DNA of 16,587 nucleotides. Source: Gemmatimonadota bacterium. Lineage in GTDB: Bacteria; Gemmatimonadota; Gemmatimonadetes; Gemmatimonadales; GWC2-71-9. The notes beneath the pieces are model-generated. The model saw only the letters and a list, made by a program, of their open reading frames with translations. It was not told the DNA's origin and ran no database searches. A program made the position numbers and the translations under genes. Location: contig SMVY01000118.1 of NCBI GenBank assembly GCA_004357415.1, positions 1-16,587 of the forward strand, in the 5' to 3' direction. Positions within the stretch are counted from its first letter, which is position 1. The number at the start of each line of letters is the position of its first letter. This document shows, piece by piece, positions 1 to 7,565 of this stretch.

Positions 1-2157
1 AACCGTGGGCTGAACGACCAGGCGCTGGTCGAACTGCAGGCCGCCATCAAGCTCAACCCCGACTACGCCGACGCCCACTATCTGGTTGCCTTCGTCTACG
101 GCGACATGGGACAGCACGATGAGGCCAAGGCGGCCACCAAGCGGGCCGTCCAACTGAACCCGACTCTGGCACGGGCGCAGGCCAACCTGACACTGGGCGC
201 CGCCGAAGGGCACGAAGACAAAGAGGAGCCGGCCCGGCCGCAGATAGCCGAAGGCAAGGCCTTCGCGCACTTCAATCTCGGCCTCGCCTTCAGACAGAAA
301 GGCTACTACGCCGAATCACTCCGCGAGTATCGACTGGCGCTCGACAGTGGCGAAGATCGTCGTCTCGTGCTCGAAGCGATGGCCGAAGTGCACTTGCTCA
401 AGCGGGACTTCGAAACGGCCCTCGACCTGTACGACGGTCTGGTTCGTGAGTTCGAAGAATCACCCAAACTGTGGAACGAACGCGGGGTCTGCCTCCATCA
501 AGCCGGCCGCCGTGAGGCGGCCCAGGCGTCGTACGAGAAGTCGGTGGCGATCGATCCAGGTTACGCGCTGGCGTGGAACAACCTCGGAGTGTTGCTGGCC
601 GACAACCAGAGCCAGGAGGCCATCACCGCGTTCAACAAGGCCATCCAGAGCAACCGACAGATGGTCGACCCTCGGCTCAACCTGGCCCTCCAACTTTTCC
701 ACCTGAAACGCTTCCAACCAGCCCTGGAAATGTTCAAGTCGGTGCTCAGTGATGCGGCGGACAACGCGATCGCGTGGAATGGCGTCGGCTTGGTGCTCAT
801 GGAACTCAAGCGGTTCGCCGACGCCAAGAATGCCTTCGCCCGCTCGGTCGAGGGCAATCAGAACCACGCCCCGGCGCACTATAACTTGAGCTTCACCCTC
901 AGCCAGTTGGGCGATTTCGATGGGGCTCTCCGGGAAACCAAACGCGCTCTCGAACTAGAGCCGTATTACGTCCCGCAGAAGTTCAGCCTCAGGATCGACT
1001 TGCAGTACGAGGATCCGACCATCGCCATCGTCCCGGAAATCTCCGGTGACGTGGCAACCACGGAGTTGGGTGAGGGGTTCACCCTCGACGAGGGGGTGCT
1101 CGACGACATTTTCGCTCAACTGGTGCCCGACGGCGCGGATGAGTCCGAGGCGGTGCCCGATGACGAGGCACCCTTCGTGCTGGCGCGGGACTACATCGGC
1201 AAGGGCCTCCTCGAACTGGCGACGGCCGAGCTGAACCGCGCGGTTTCGCGCGGGGGGTCACGGGTCCGTGCCAACGTGTTGCTGGGCGACATCTTCGCCA
1301 AACGAGGCTATCACGGCGAGGCTCTCGAGCGGTACCGCGGCAGCCGGGCCCACGACCCCGACGACACCGACGCGCTCCGGGGCGAGGTCACCACCCTCCT
1401 CAATCTGGACCGGGCGCACGAGGCGGCCGACATGATCGATGAACTGGCACGGCGATCGCGCTCGGACGTGGACGGGCTGGTCGCCTGCGCCCAGGCCCGT
1501 TTGGCGCTGGGCGAACCGGTCCCCGCGCTCGACCACCTCAAGCAGGCGCAGGCACTCGAACCTGGCCGTCCCGATTTGTCGCAGTTGCAGGCCAAGGTCG
1601 CCATCTTGCTGGGCGACCTCGGTGGGGCATTGGAAGCCTACCAGGCCGCGCTGCAACTCGATCCCGGGTTGGTGCAAGTGTGGTACGAGTTGGGAGGTCT
1701 GGAGGAACGACGCCGGAACTGGGCCGGCGCCCGGCTGGCATACGAGCGGGCCCTCGACCTGCTGCCGACCTACGTCGAGGCTACCCTGGCCCTGGCCCGG
1801 CTGCTGATCACCCAGGACTCGCCACGCGCCGCCATTCACCTCCTGGTCGACCTGCTGTCGGTCGATCCCTACGAGTTCGACGCGCTGCTGTTGCTGGCTC
1901 AGGTGCTCCTCGCCGATGGACGGCTGGAACAGGCGCGGGAAGCCCTCGTGCGAATTCTCAAGTTCGAAACCGACAACCTGGCAGCCCTTTACTTCCTGGG
2001 AGACGTGCAGCTGCAGTTGCGGGATTACGAAGGCGCCAAAGAATCGTGGCTCCGCGTGGTCACACTCGATCCGGCGAACGAGTATGCCCACCGTGCCCGA
2101 TCACAATTGCGGTCCGCCAAGGACCTCAAGCACATTTTCGCCGCCCAACCCGAGTAA
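1..2157 (+). CDS. Large TPR scaffold protein, 5' end missing
   Basis: The frame is open to the first base of the window, and the residues before the first ATG (106) already form TPR helices (for example QAAIKLNPDYADAHY). The gene therefore starts outside the window, and the ATG at 106 is internal. The visible 718 residues contain about 16 tetratricopeptide repeats in two blocks. The blocks are split by a non-TPR segment (roughly visible residues 321-390) with a strand-like stretch, RIDLQYEDPTIAIVPEI, followed by an acidic linker. TPR arrays are protein-protein docking surfaces, so a cytoplasmic scaffold is the likely role. No signal peptide or membrane segment is visible, but the N-terminus is missing. 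It ends with TAA three bases before the next gene and is the first visible member of the chemosensory/MglA operon. The partner is unknown. Confidence 0.9.
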   Translation, partial: NRGLNDQALVELQAAIKLNPDYADAHYLVAFVYGDMGQHDEAKAATKRAVQLNPTLARAQANLTLGAAEGHEDKEEPARPQIAEGKAFAHFNLGLAFRQKGYYAESLREYRLALDSGEDRRLVLEAMAEVHLLKRDFETALDLYDGLVREFEESPKLWNERGVCLHQAGRREAAQASYEKSVAIDPGYALAWNNLGVLLADNQSQEAITAFNKAIQSNRQMVDPRLNLALQLFHLKRFQPALEMFKSVLSDAADNAIAWNGVGLVLMELKRFADAKNAFARSVEGNQNHAPAHYNLSFTLSQLGDFDGALRETKRALELEPYYVPQKFSLRIDLQYEDPTIAIVPEISGDVATTELGEGFTLDEGVLDDIFAQLVPDGADESEAVPDDEAPFVLARDYIGKGLLELATAELNRAVSRGGSRVRANVLLGDIFAKRGYHGEALERYRGSRAHDPDDTDALRGEVTTLLNLDRAHEAADMIDELARRSRSDVDGLVACAQARLALGEPVPALDHLKQAQALEPGRPDLSQLQAKVAILLGDLGGALEAYQAALQLDPGLVQVWYELGGLEERRRNWAGARLAYERALDLLPTYVEATLALARLLITQDSPRAAIHLLVDLLSVDPYEFDALLLLAQVLLADGRLEQAREALVRILKFETDNLAALYFLGDVQLQLRDYEGAKESWLRVVTLDPANEYAHRARSQLRSAKDLKHIFAAQPE

Positions 2158-2160
2158 GCC

Positions 2161-3306
2161 GTGGCCATCGAAGGTCCTCTCAGGGAACTCCACATCCACG
2201 ATGTGTTCCAGTTGCTCGACCTGGGACGGAAGACCGGTGTGCTCACCGTGACATCCGAGCTGCGGCAGAATGACGGCACAGTGTTCTTCGAGGATGGCGC
2301 GCTCGTCGGTGCCGAGATCAGAAGCAATCCGCACCCGCTCGGCTCGCTCCTGATCCGTTCTGGCAAAGTCAGTGCCGATGACGTGGGGCGTGCCCGCGAC
2401 ATGCAGGCCAGCCGGGGACAACGGCTGGGGGAACTGCTGATCGAGATAGGCTCGCTCTCGCGCCGCGAACTCGATCTGCAGATTCGGGCCCAGGTCGAGG
2501 AAGTAGTCTTCGAACTGATGAGTTGGTCGGAGGGGTACTTCTCCTTCGAAGAGGGGCCCTCCGGGCAGTCGACCGCCGAGGCGGTGTACCGGATTCCCAC
2601 CGAGGCGCTATTGATGGAGGCGGCCCGGCGCATCGACGAGTGGAGCCGTTTCGAATCGAAGATCCCCCACGTCGGCGTCATCCCCCGGCTGTTCGACGGT
2701 GACGGCGACGGCCCGGCGGTCATCGACCTCCTGCCGAACGAGTGGGCCCTCCTGGCCGCCGTGGACGGCGCGCTCGACGTGAGCCACATGGCTCACCAGC
2801 TGGGGAGCTCCGAGTTCGACGTCGCCAAGGTGCTTTTCGGGCTGGCGTCAGCCGGTATCGTCGTCATCGAGGACCCCAAGGCCGTGACCCACAAGCCCGA
2901 GGAGCGAGAGCTCGCCGTCCTCGTGGCCCGCACGGAAGATCACCTCGCCGTGGCCGACGTCGGCGCCGCGGAGCTGACGGCGCGCGACGCCGTGGCCGCC
3001 AATCCGGATGAAAGCGTTGCCTACCTGATCCTCGGAAGAGTACTGCTGGCGGCGAATCGGTTCGACGACGCGGTGCAGTCGCTGAGCGACGCCGTCGAAC
3101 TCGATGACACCTCCGCCCAGGGCTTCCGCCTCCTCGGCATGGCGCTCGTCGGCGCCGGCCAACTGAAGGATGCCCAATCGGCCTGGCGCCGGTGGTTGGA
3201 ACTGCCCGGCCGCACCCCCCACGAGAAGGCACACCAGGCAGCCATCGAGCGGTATCTCGAAGCGGCCAAGGTGCTCGAATACGCACTGCGAGAGCGGCAT
3301 GAGTGA
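2161..3306 (+). CDS. PATAN (DUF4388) domain protein with C-terminal TPRs
   Basis: The protein has 381 residues from a GTG start three bases after the preceding stop. Residues 1 to about 175 match the PATAN/DUF4388 pattern: a start of the type MAIEGPLRELHIHDVFQLL, then LGRKTGVL and VFFEDGALVGAEI. Inside it are two consecutive 24-residue repeats (59-82 and 88-111) of the form RLGxxLIxxGxLxxxxLxxxIxxQ, five residues apart, which is the layout of the MshEN c-di-GMP-binding fold. Residues about 195-240 look like a small winged-helix-like segment (NEWALLAAVDGALDVSHMA). Residues 260-381 hold two or three TPRs. PATAN domains are known from motility and pattern-control regulators; in cyanobacteria, CheY-like PATAN proteins act on type IV pilus motors. 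The C-terminus overlaps the next gene by 8 bp. An adaptor role in the operon's signalling pathway is inferred. A paralogue with the same architecture lies at 7565-9184. Confidence 0.88.
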   Translation: MAIEGPLRELHIHDVFQLLDLGRKTGVLTVTSELRQNDGTVFFEDGALVGAEIRSNPHPLGSLLIRSGKVSADDVGRARDMQASRGQRLGELLIEIGSLSRRELDLQIRAQVEEVVFELMSWSEGYFSFEEGPSGQSTAEAVYRIPTEALLMEAARRIDEWSRFESKIPHVGVIPRLFDGDGDGPAVIDLLPNEWALLAAVDGALDVSHMAHQLGSSEFDVAKVLFGLASAGIVVIEDPKAVTHKPEERELAVLVARTEDHLAVADVGAAELTARDAVAANPDESVAYLILGRVLLAANRFDDAVQSLSDAVELDDTSAQGFRLLGMALVGAGQLKDAQSAWRRWLELPGRTPHEKAHQAAIERYLEAAKVLEYALRERHE

Positions 3307-4132
3307 AGACATCAGGGTGATGACGGCGCAACTGGCCGCCGATCCGACGAGTCTCGTGTTCCTCCCGCTCGCGGAGGCCCTGCGGCAGCGCAAGCTACTA
3401 GACGCCGCCCGCAAGGTGGTGCTGGCCGGGTTGTCCCGCTACCCCGAACTGGCCGATGCCCACAACCTCTATGGGCGTATTCTGGGCGATCACGGTGATT
3501 TCGAGCAGGCGTTCGACGAGTGGGGTATCGCCCTCAGGCTCGACCCCGATCACGCCGGAGCCCACAAGGGCATCGGCTTTCTGTACTTCGTGGCCGGGAA
3601 GCTCGATCAGGCACTGGAACATCTCCAGGCGGCCCAAGCGACCCTCCCCGACGACGAGGGTGTCGCCGCCGCCATGGCACGGGTGCGGGAAGCACTCGAA
3701 CTCGACGGCTCTGACCCAGGGGCGCCATCGCCCACCGGGCCGGCTCGGGTGGTGGAGGAAACGGAAGACATCACCGAGCAGGTGTTCGCCGGGCTCGAGG
3801 GGGCCGAAAACGGCCTCCTGTTGGTCGATCAGCACGGCCAGCGGCTCGGTGGGGGATTGCTGTCGCCGGCGGGCCAGAACGTGGCCGATCGGGTCGCTGC
3901 CCACCTCGCCGGTGTGTCACGCGAGGCCACCAGGGCGGCCCGGCTTCTCGAGATGGGTGACTGGGAGACCGTTACCGTCGAATCCGACGACGGCAACCTG
4001 CACCTGGCCTCGCCGACCGCCGACACGGTGCTGCTGGTGGTTCGGCCATCGGCCATCCCCCTCGGACGGCTCGCCGCCCTGAGCGAGCGTGCGGCAAGCG
4101 CTGCCCGCGCCTGGCTGGAGTCCCTGACGTGA
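3299..4132 (+). CDS. TPR-roadblock/LC7 fusion protein
   Basis: I start this 277-residue protein at the ATG at 3299, which overlaps the previous stop by 8 bp. The same frame is open further upstream, but that stretch lies inside the preceding gene and reads as out-of-frame sequence. Residues about 15-135 are TPR helices (ADAHNLYGRILGDHGDFEQA, then AGAHKGIGFLYFVAGKLDQA). A Pro/Glu-rich linker follows, and residues about 157-277 form a roadblock/LC7-like domain (GLLLVDQHGQRLGGGL near 172-187, TVLLVVRPSAIPLGRL near 243-258). Roadblock domains dimerise and, in MglB, act on Ras-like GTPases. Two more roadblock genes and MglA follow directly, so this is probably a TPR-tethered partner of the same GTPase module. 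The assignment of the C-terminal domain is somewhat less certain than that of its two neighbours. Confidence 0.82.
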   Translation: MSEDIRVMTAQLAADPTSLVFLPLAEALRQRKLLDAARKVVLAGLSRYPELADAHNLYGRILGDHGDFEQAFDEWGIALRLDPDHAGAHKGIGFLYFVAGKLDQALEHLQAAQATLPDDEGVAAAMARVREALELDGSDPGAPSPTGPARVVEETEDITEQVFAGLEGAENGLLLVDQHGQRLGGGLLSPAGQNVADRVAAHLAGVSREATRAARLLEMGDWETVTVESDDGNLHLASPTADTVLLVVRPSAIPLGRLAALSERAASAARAWLESLT

Positions 4133-4479
4133 CCGCGCTCTACCTGGAGTCCCTGGAGGGCCTGACCCGGCTGCGCGGCGTGGCTGGAGCCATGGTGGTA
4201 TCGGCCGACGACGGCTTGGTGGTGGCGGAGTCGCTCATGGAAGGGATCCCCGGCGACGCGGTCGCTGCGCTGGCCGCGTCTCTGATGCGCCGTATGGGTA
4301 CAACGGTATCCGCCGCCGGCTTCAGCCGGCCGTCGTTCATGCACCTGCAGGCCGCCCGCGGGGCGTTGTTGGTGGTTCCGGCGGGGCCGGACATCCTGTT
4401 GATCGCCATCGGCGATCGACACATCAATCTGGGTCTTGCCCGAATCGAGATGCTGCAGGCCGCGGAGCAGCTGGGGTAA
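4129..4479 (+). CDS. Roadblock/LC7 domain protein
   Basis: This 116-residue protein is almost exactly one roadblock/LC7 domain. It starts at GTG 4129 in a GTGA overlap with the preceding stop. Typical features are a first helix (LEGLTRLRGVAGAM), the strand pair AMVVSADDGLVVAESL, a long central helix around residues 40-57 and a final strand-helix LIAIGDRHINLGLARIEML. Roadblock proteins dimerise and serve as regulators of small Ras-like GTPases. Here the gene lies between a TPR-roadblock fusion and an MglB-like protein, two genes before mglA. It could form a heterodimer with either, or be a second GTPase regulator. It lacks the longer C-terminal tail of MglB, so I do not name it mglB. A 12-bp direct repeat (CTGGAGTCCCTG) spans the junction with the previous gene. 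Confidence 0.88.
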   Translation: MTALYLESLEGLTRLRGVAGAMVVSADDGLVVAESLMEGIPGDAVAALAASLMRRMGTTVSAAGFSRPSFMHLQAARGALLVVPAGPDILLIAIGDRHINLGLARIEMLQAAEQLG

Positions 4480-4940
4480 TGCGCGCGCTGGAACCCTGGG
4501 TCGAGCAACCGCTGATGACGTTCCTGACGGAGTCTGAGGCGCGTCTCACGCTCCTGATGACGAGCGCGGGACAGGTCGTGGCGCAGCACGGATTCACCCG
4601 GGCCGTCGACATCATGTCCGCGGCGGCGCTCGGCGCCGCCATTGTCTCCTCCACTGAGGAGATGGCGCGGGTGCTCGGAGTGCGGCCGTTCCGCGCCCTC
4701 ACCCACCAGGGAGAAAGCCACGGCATCTTCCTCTCGGCGTTCGAGACGCCCCGTGGCCGCTGGATCGGGTTGGTGGTGTACGGGCAGGATACCTCCCTGG
4801 GGTTGGTGCAACTGTTCTTCGATCGCATGGTCGACGAACTGACGCAGGGCGTGCCGGCGGAAGGTGGCACGAAACAAGTGTTGGCCCAGGATTTCGAAAG
4901 CGAACTGCACTCCAGTTTGCGCGCACTCTTCGGACGGTAG
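4479..4940 (+). CDS. mglB: MglB-like roadblock protein, probable GAP of MglA
   Basis: The protein has 153 residues and starts at ATG 4479 in a one-base TAATG overlap. Its length and layout fit MglB: a helix, LLMTSAGQVVAQHGF (25-39), the central helix AAALGAAIVSS (48-58), the strand IGLVVYG (96-102), then TSLGLVQL (105-112), which closely matches the TSLGLVRL stretch I recall from Myxococcus MglB. The C-terminal tail ends in ELHSSLRALFGR, comparable to the short terminal helix of MglB. Known MglB proteins are cytoplasmic dimers that stimulate GTP hydrolysis by MglA and sit at the lagging cell pole. It lies four bases before mglA. Of the three roadblock proteins here it is the most MglB-like. 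The GAP activity is inferred from family and context. Confidence 0.85.
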   Translation: MRALEPWVEQPLMTFLTESEARLTLLMTSAGQVVAQHGFTRAVDIMSAAALGAAIVSSTEEMARVLGVRPFRALTHQGESHGIFLSAFETPRGRWIGLVVYGQDTSLGLVQLFFDRMVDELTQGVPAEGGTKQVLAQDFESELHSSLRALFGR

Positions 4941-4944
4941 GCAC

Positions 4945-5544
4945 ATGTCGCTCGTCAACTTCACGGCTCGCGAGATTACTTGCAAGATCGTCTACTACGG
5001 ACCCGGTAGGTCCGGCAAGACGAGTAACCTGCAGTACATCTATGGCCGCGTGCCTCAGGATCGCCGCGGCAAGATGGTGTCGCTCGCCACCGCGTCCGAC
5101 CGCACGTTGTTCTTCGATTTTCTCCCCATCGATCTGGGGAGCATTTCCGGGTTCACCACCAAGTTCCAGCTCTACACCGTACCCGGCCAGGTGTACTACA
5201 ACGCCACTCGCAAGCTGGTACTCCAGGGTGCCGACGGCGTGGTGTTCGTGGCCGACAGCCAGGCCCGTCGCTTTGACGAGAACATGGAGAGCCTGCAGAA
5301 CCTGCAGGAGAACCTCCTGGCCGAGGGGACGGACATCCGCGACATGCCGCTGGTGTACCAGTACAACAAGCAGGACCTCCCGGCCGACCTGATCATGAGC
5401 CCATCGGAACTCGACGATGCGCTGAACTTCCGGTCAGTGCGGAGCTTCTCGTCCGACTGTCTGCATGGCAGCGGGGTGTTCGAAACCCTCAAGGGCGTGT
5501 CGGAACTCGTGCTCCAGAAGCTGGCTGCCGGAGCACCGGCATGA
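4945..5544 (+). CDS. mglA: MglA, Ras-like polarity GTPase
   Basis: This is a 199-residue Ras-superfamily GTPase. I chose ATG 4945 because the product begins MSLVNFTAREITCKIVYYG, the usual MglA N-terminus; the frame is open further upstream, but that stretch lies within the preceding gene. The P-loop GPGRSGKT is at 19-26. R53 and Q82, the residues used for intrinsic hydrolysis in MglA proteins, are present. G3 reads TVPGQ, with the MglA-specific Thr at 78 in place of the usual Asp. G4 NKQD is at 141-144. MglA-GTP marks the leading pole and recruits type IV pilus or gliding machinery in myxobacteria and Thermus, and MglB stimulates its hydrolysis. The gene follows an mglB-like gene by four bases and overlaps the tandem AAA+ gene (ATGA). 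All key residues are intact, so I expect an active GTPase. Confidence 0.96.
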   Translation: MSLVNFTAREITCKIVYYGPGRSGKTSNLQYIYGRVPQDRRGKMVSLATASDRTLFFDFLPIDLGSISGFTTKFQLYTVPGQVYYNATRKLVLQGADGVVFVADSQARRFDENMESLQNLQENLLAEGTDIRDMPLVYQYNKQDLPADLIMSPSELDDALNFRSVRSFSSDCLHGSGVFETLKGVSELVLQKLAAGAPA

Positions 5545-7565
5545 GCGATCGTCTGCACCCCTATTTCCGGTTCGACAGCCTCGTGGTCGGGGCGGCCAAC
5601 CGGCTGGCGGCCACCGCGGCCCGCAGTGTGGCCGAGTCACCCGGCGCCGGCTACAATCCCTTGTTCGTGTACGCGGATCCGGGCCTGGGCAAGACCCACC
5701 TTCTCATGGCCATCGGCCACCTGGCGCTGGAGATCAACCCGAATCTCCGCGTCGAGTACCTCACGCTCGACGATTTTGTGGAGGCGTTCCACACGGCCCT
5801 CGCTGCGGGACAGGGCGACGCCTATCGCCGTCACGTGGGCGAGGCGGATCTTCTGTTGCTGGACGACGTCCAGTTTCTGGCTCATCGGCGTGAGATGCAG
5901 GCCGAGCTCATCCGGCTCACCGACTACATGCAAACCGAGGAGCGGCAGATCGTCCTGGCCTCCGACCGCCCACCCGCGGAGATCGAAGCACTCGACGACC
6001 GTCTCATCCGCCGGTTTGCGGGAGGCCTGGTTGTCGATATCGCCGCCCCGGATTTTGAAACCCGCGCCGCCATCCTGTCGCGCCGGGCCCGGGAACGAAA
6101 AGCGACATTCGACCGCGACGTCGTCGACGCCGTGGCCGGGCTGCCGTTCAACAATGTCCGCGAGTTGATCGGCGCCCTCAACCGGCTGATCGCCCTCCAG
6201 GCGGTGGAAGAAACGCCGCTCGGCGCGATGGAGGCAGTAGCTTTCCTTCAGGGAGAGAAGGACCCCCCCACCCACGATTTGCCGGTGCCGGTCGTGGTAG
6301 CGGCATCTCCCCCTCCGGAGGTGCCGGTATCGGTTGAGGCCGCCGCCGATGTCCGATCGGCGACGTCGGACGAAGCGGCCGCCGACGAGTTCGGCAGTTT
6401 TCTGTCTGAGGTGGCGGCGACCGTTTCCCACCAGGTCGAATCATGGCGGTCGCGCGTGGCGGAGCACATTCTGCGATGGGAAGGGCAGGGGTATCGCACG
6501 GCGCGGCTCGAGGCACTCCTCGAGGAAGACGTGCCGGCCGATATCGATGTGGTGCTGGAAGCATACCAGCGGGACATCGACCGGCTCCAGGAATTGGCCT
6601 CGGAGGCGGAGGCGTTGGCGAGCGACATAGCCGGGTCGGCCGTGTTCCGCGACCCGGATCAGGTGGCCGCTGCCGAAGACCTCGTGGCCCGGGCGCAGGA
6701 AGGGGTCACCTCGCCACCGGGTCCGTCGCCCTTATGGCAACTCGAAGACCTGGTGGAAAGCGGCGGCAATCGAGTCGCTCTCCGCAGCGCCTCGGCCGTG
6801 GCGCAGGATCCCGGTGTCAGATACAACCCACTGGTAATCGTCGGCGGCAGCGGGCGGGGGAAGACGCATCTGCTCCATGGCATCGGCAACGTCCTTGCCG
6901 CGCGCGAGGGCGCGGTGGTGGCCTGCCTCGATGCCGCCGATTTCACCAGTCAACTCATCGACGCCCTGGAGCAGGAGCGAGTCGCCCAGTGGCGGACCCG
7001 CTATCAACGGGCCACGGCACTCCTGATCGACGACGTGAATCTCCTGGCCGGCAAGGAACGCACCCAGGAAGAACTGTACATCCTGTTCAACAAGTTGCAG
7101 GCCGATGACCGGCAAATGGTATTTACCTCGGCGGTGCCGCTGGCCGAGTTGACCGGGATCGAGCCACGGCTGCTGACACGTCTGGAGGGTGGCCTGGTGG
7201 TCGAACTCCCGGCACCGGAGCGGGACATCCGACTGGCGGTCGCGGACCGCCTGCTGCGCGCCAAGCTCGACCTCGAGGATGACGAATTGGCGGCCTATCT
7301 CGCCAGCAGGCCGGTGGAGAGCGTCCGCAGTCTGCACGGACTGGTGCAGCGCGTGCTGACCGCCGCCGAGGTCCAGAACACCACGCCCACGGCGGCACTC
7401 GCCCGAGAAGTGCTCGAGGGTCCACCCGGTCGCCGCCCGGCCCGACCGCGCCGGGTGCGCTCGAGCGGGATAGTCCCGCCGACGGCCGGCGGGCCGCGCA
7501 GCCATGAGAAGATGGTGTGGACTTGGCCCGACGCCGGCGACCGCGTCATCGAGGAGTGGCGCTGA
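5541..7565 (+). CDS. Tandem DnaA-type AAA+ ATPase lacking a DNA-binding domain
   Basis: The protein has 674 residues and starts in an ATGA overlap with mglA. It contains two modules closely resembling DnaA domain III. Module 1 (about 6-235) starts HPYFRFDSLVVGAANRLA and has a P-loop ADPGLGKT (45-52), Walker B LLLLDDV (104-110), a box VII arginine in RRFAGGL (R158) and a sensor II arginine in NVRELIGAL (R207). Module 2 (about 399-627) has GGSGRGKT (435-442), LLIDDV (494-499), R547 in RLEGGL and R596 in SVRSL. A Pro-rich then helical linker (about 238-395) joins them, and a basic, Trp-containing tail ends the protein (628-674). There is no DnaA domain I or domain IV, so it is not the replication initiator. 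It may be an ATP-driven assembly or switching factor for the polarity system; this is inferred from position only. I know of no characterised protein with this architecture. Confidence 0.9.
   Translation: MSDRLHPYFRFDSLVVGAANRLAATAARSVAESPGAGYNPLFVYADPGLGKTHLLMAIGHLALEINPNLRVEYLTLDDFVEAFHTALAAGQGDAYRRHVGEADLLLLDDVQFLAHRREMQAELIRLTDYMQTEERQIVLASDRPPAEIEALDDRLIRRFAGGLVVDIAAPDFETRAAILSRRARERKATFDRDVVDAVAGLPFNNVRELIGALNRLIALQAVEETPLGAMEAVAFLQGEKDPPTHDLPVPVVVAASPPPEVPVSVEAAADVRSATSDEAAADEFGSFLSEVAATVSHQVESWRSRVAEHILRWEGQGYRTARLEALLEEDVPADIDVVLEAYQRDIDRLQELASEAEALASDIAGSAVFRDPDQVAAAEDLVARAQEGVTSPPGPSPLWQLEDLVESGGNRVALRSASAVAQDPGVRYNPLVIVGGSGRGKTHLLHGIGNVLAAREGAVVACLDAADFTSQLIDALEQERVAQWRTRYQRATALLIDDVNLLAGKERTQEELYILFNKLQADDRQMVFTSAVPLAELTGIEPRLLTRLEGGLVVELPAPERDIRLAVADRLLRAKLDLEDDELAAYLASRPVESVRSLHGLVQRVLTAAEVQNTTPTAALAREVLEGPPGRRPARPRRVRSSGIVPPTAGGPRSHEKMVWTWPDAGDRVIEEWR

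Noticed and set aside
1258..2091. Long minus-strand open frame of 277 codons
   Set aside because: It lies wholly opposite strongly supported TPR coding sequence. Such frames are common in GC-rich genes, and its translation shows no recognisable domain.
5637..6505. Minus-strand open frames opposite the AAA+ gene
   Set aside because: The plus strand carries clear Walker motifs here, and the antisense translations are low-complexity Arg/Gly/Val-rich without motifs.
6443..7108. Plus-strand alternative frame of 221 codons inside the AAA+ gene
   Set aside because: The composition is extremely Arg/Gly-rich with no domain, and it overlaps the conserved second AAA+ module.
5541..7565. Reading the gene as dnaA with a nearby replication origin
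   Set aside because: There is no domain IV, the protein has two ATPase modules, and I saw no DnaA-box cluster, dnaN or recF nearby.
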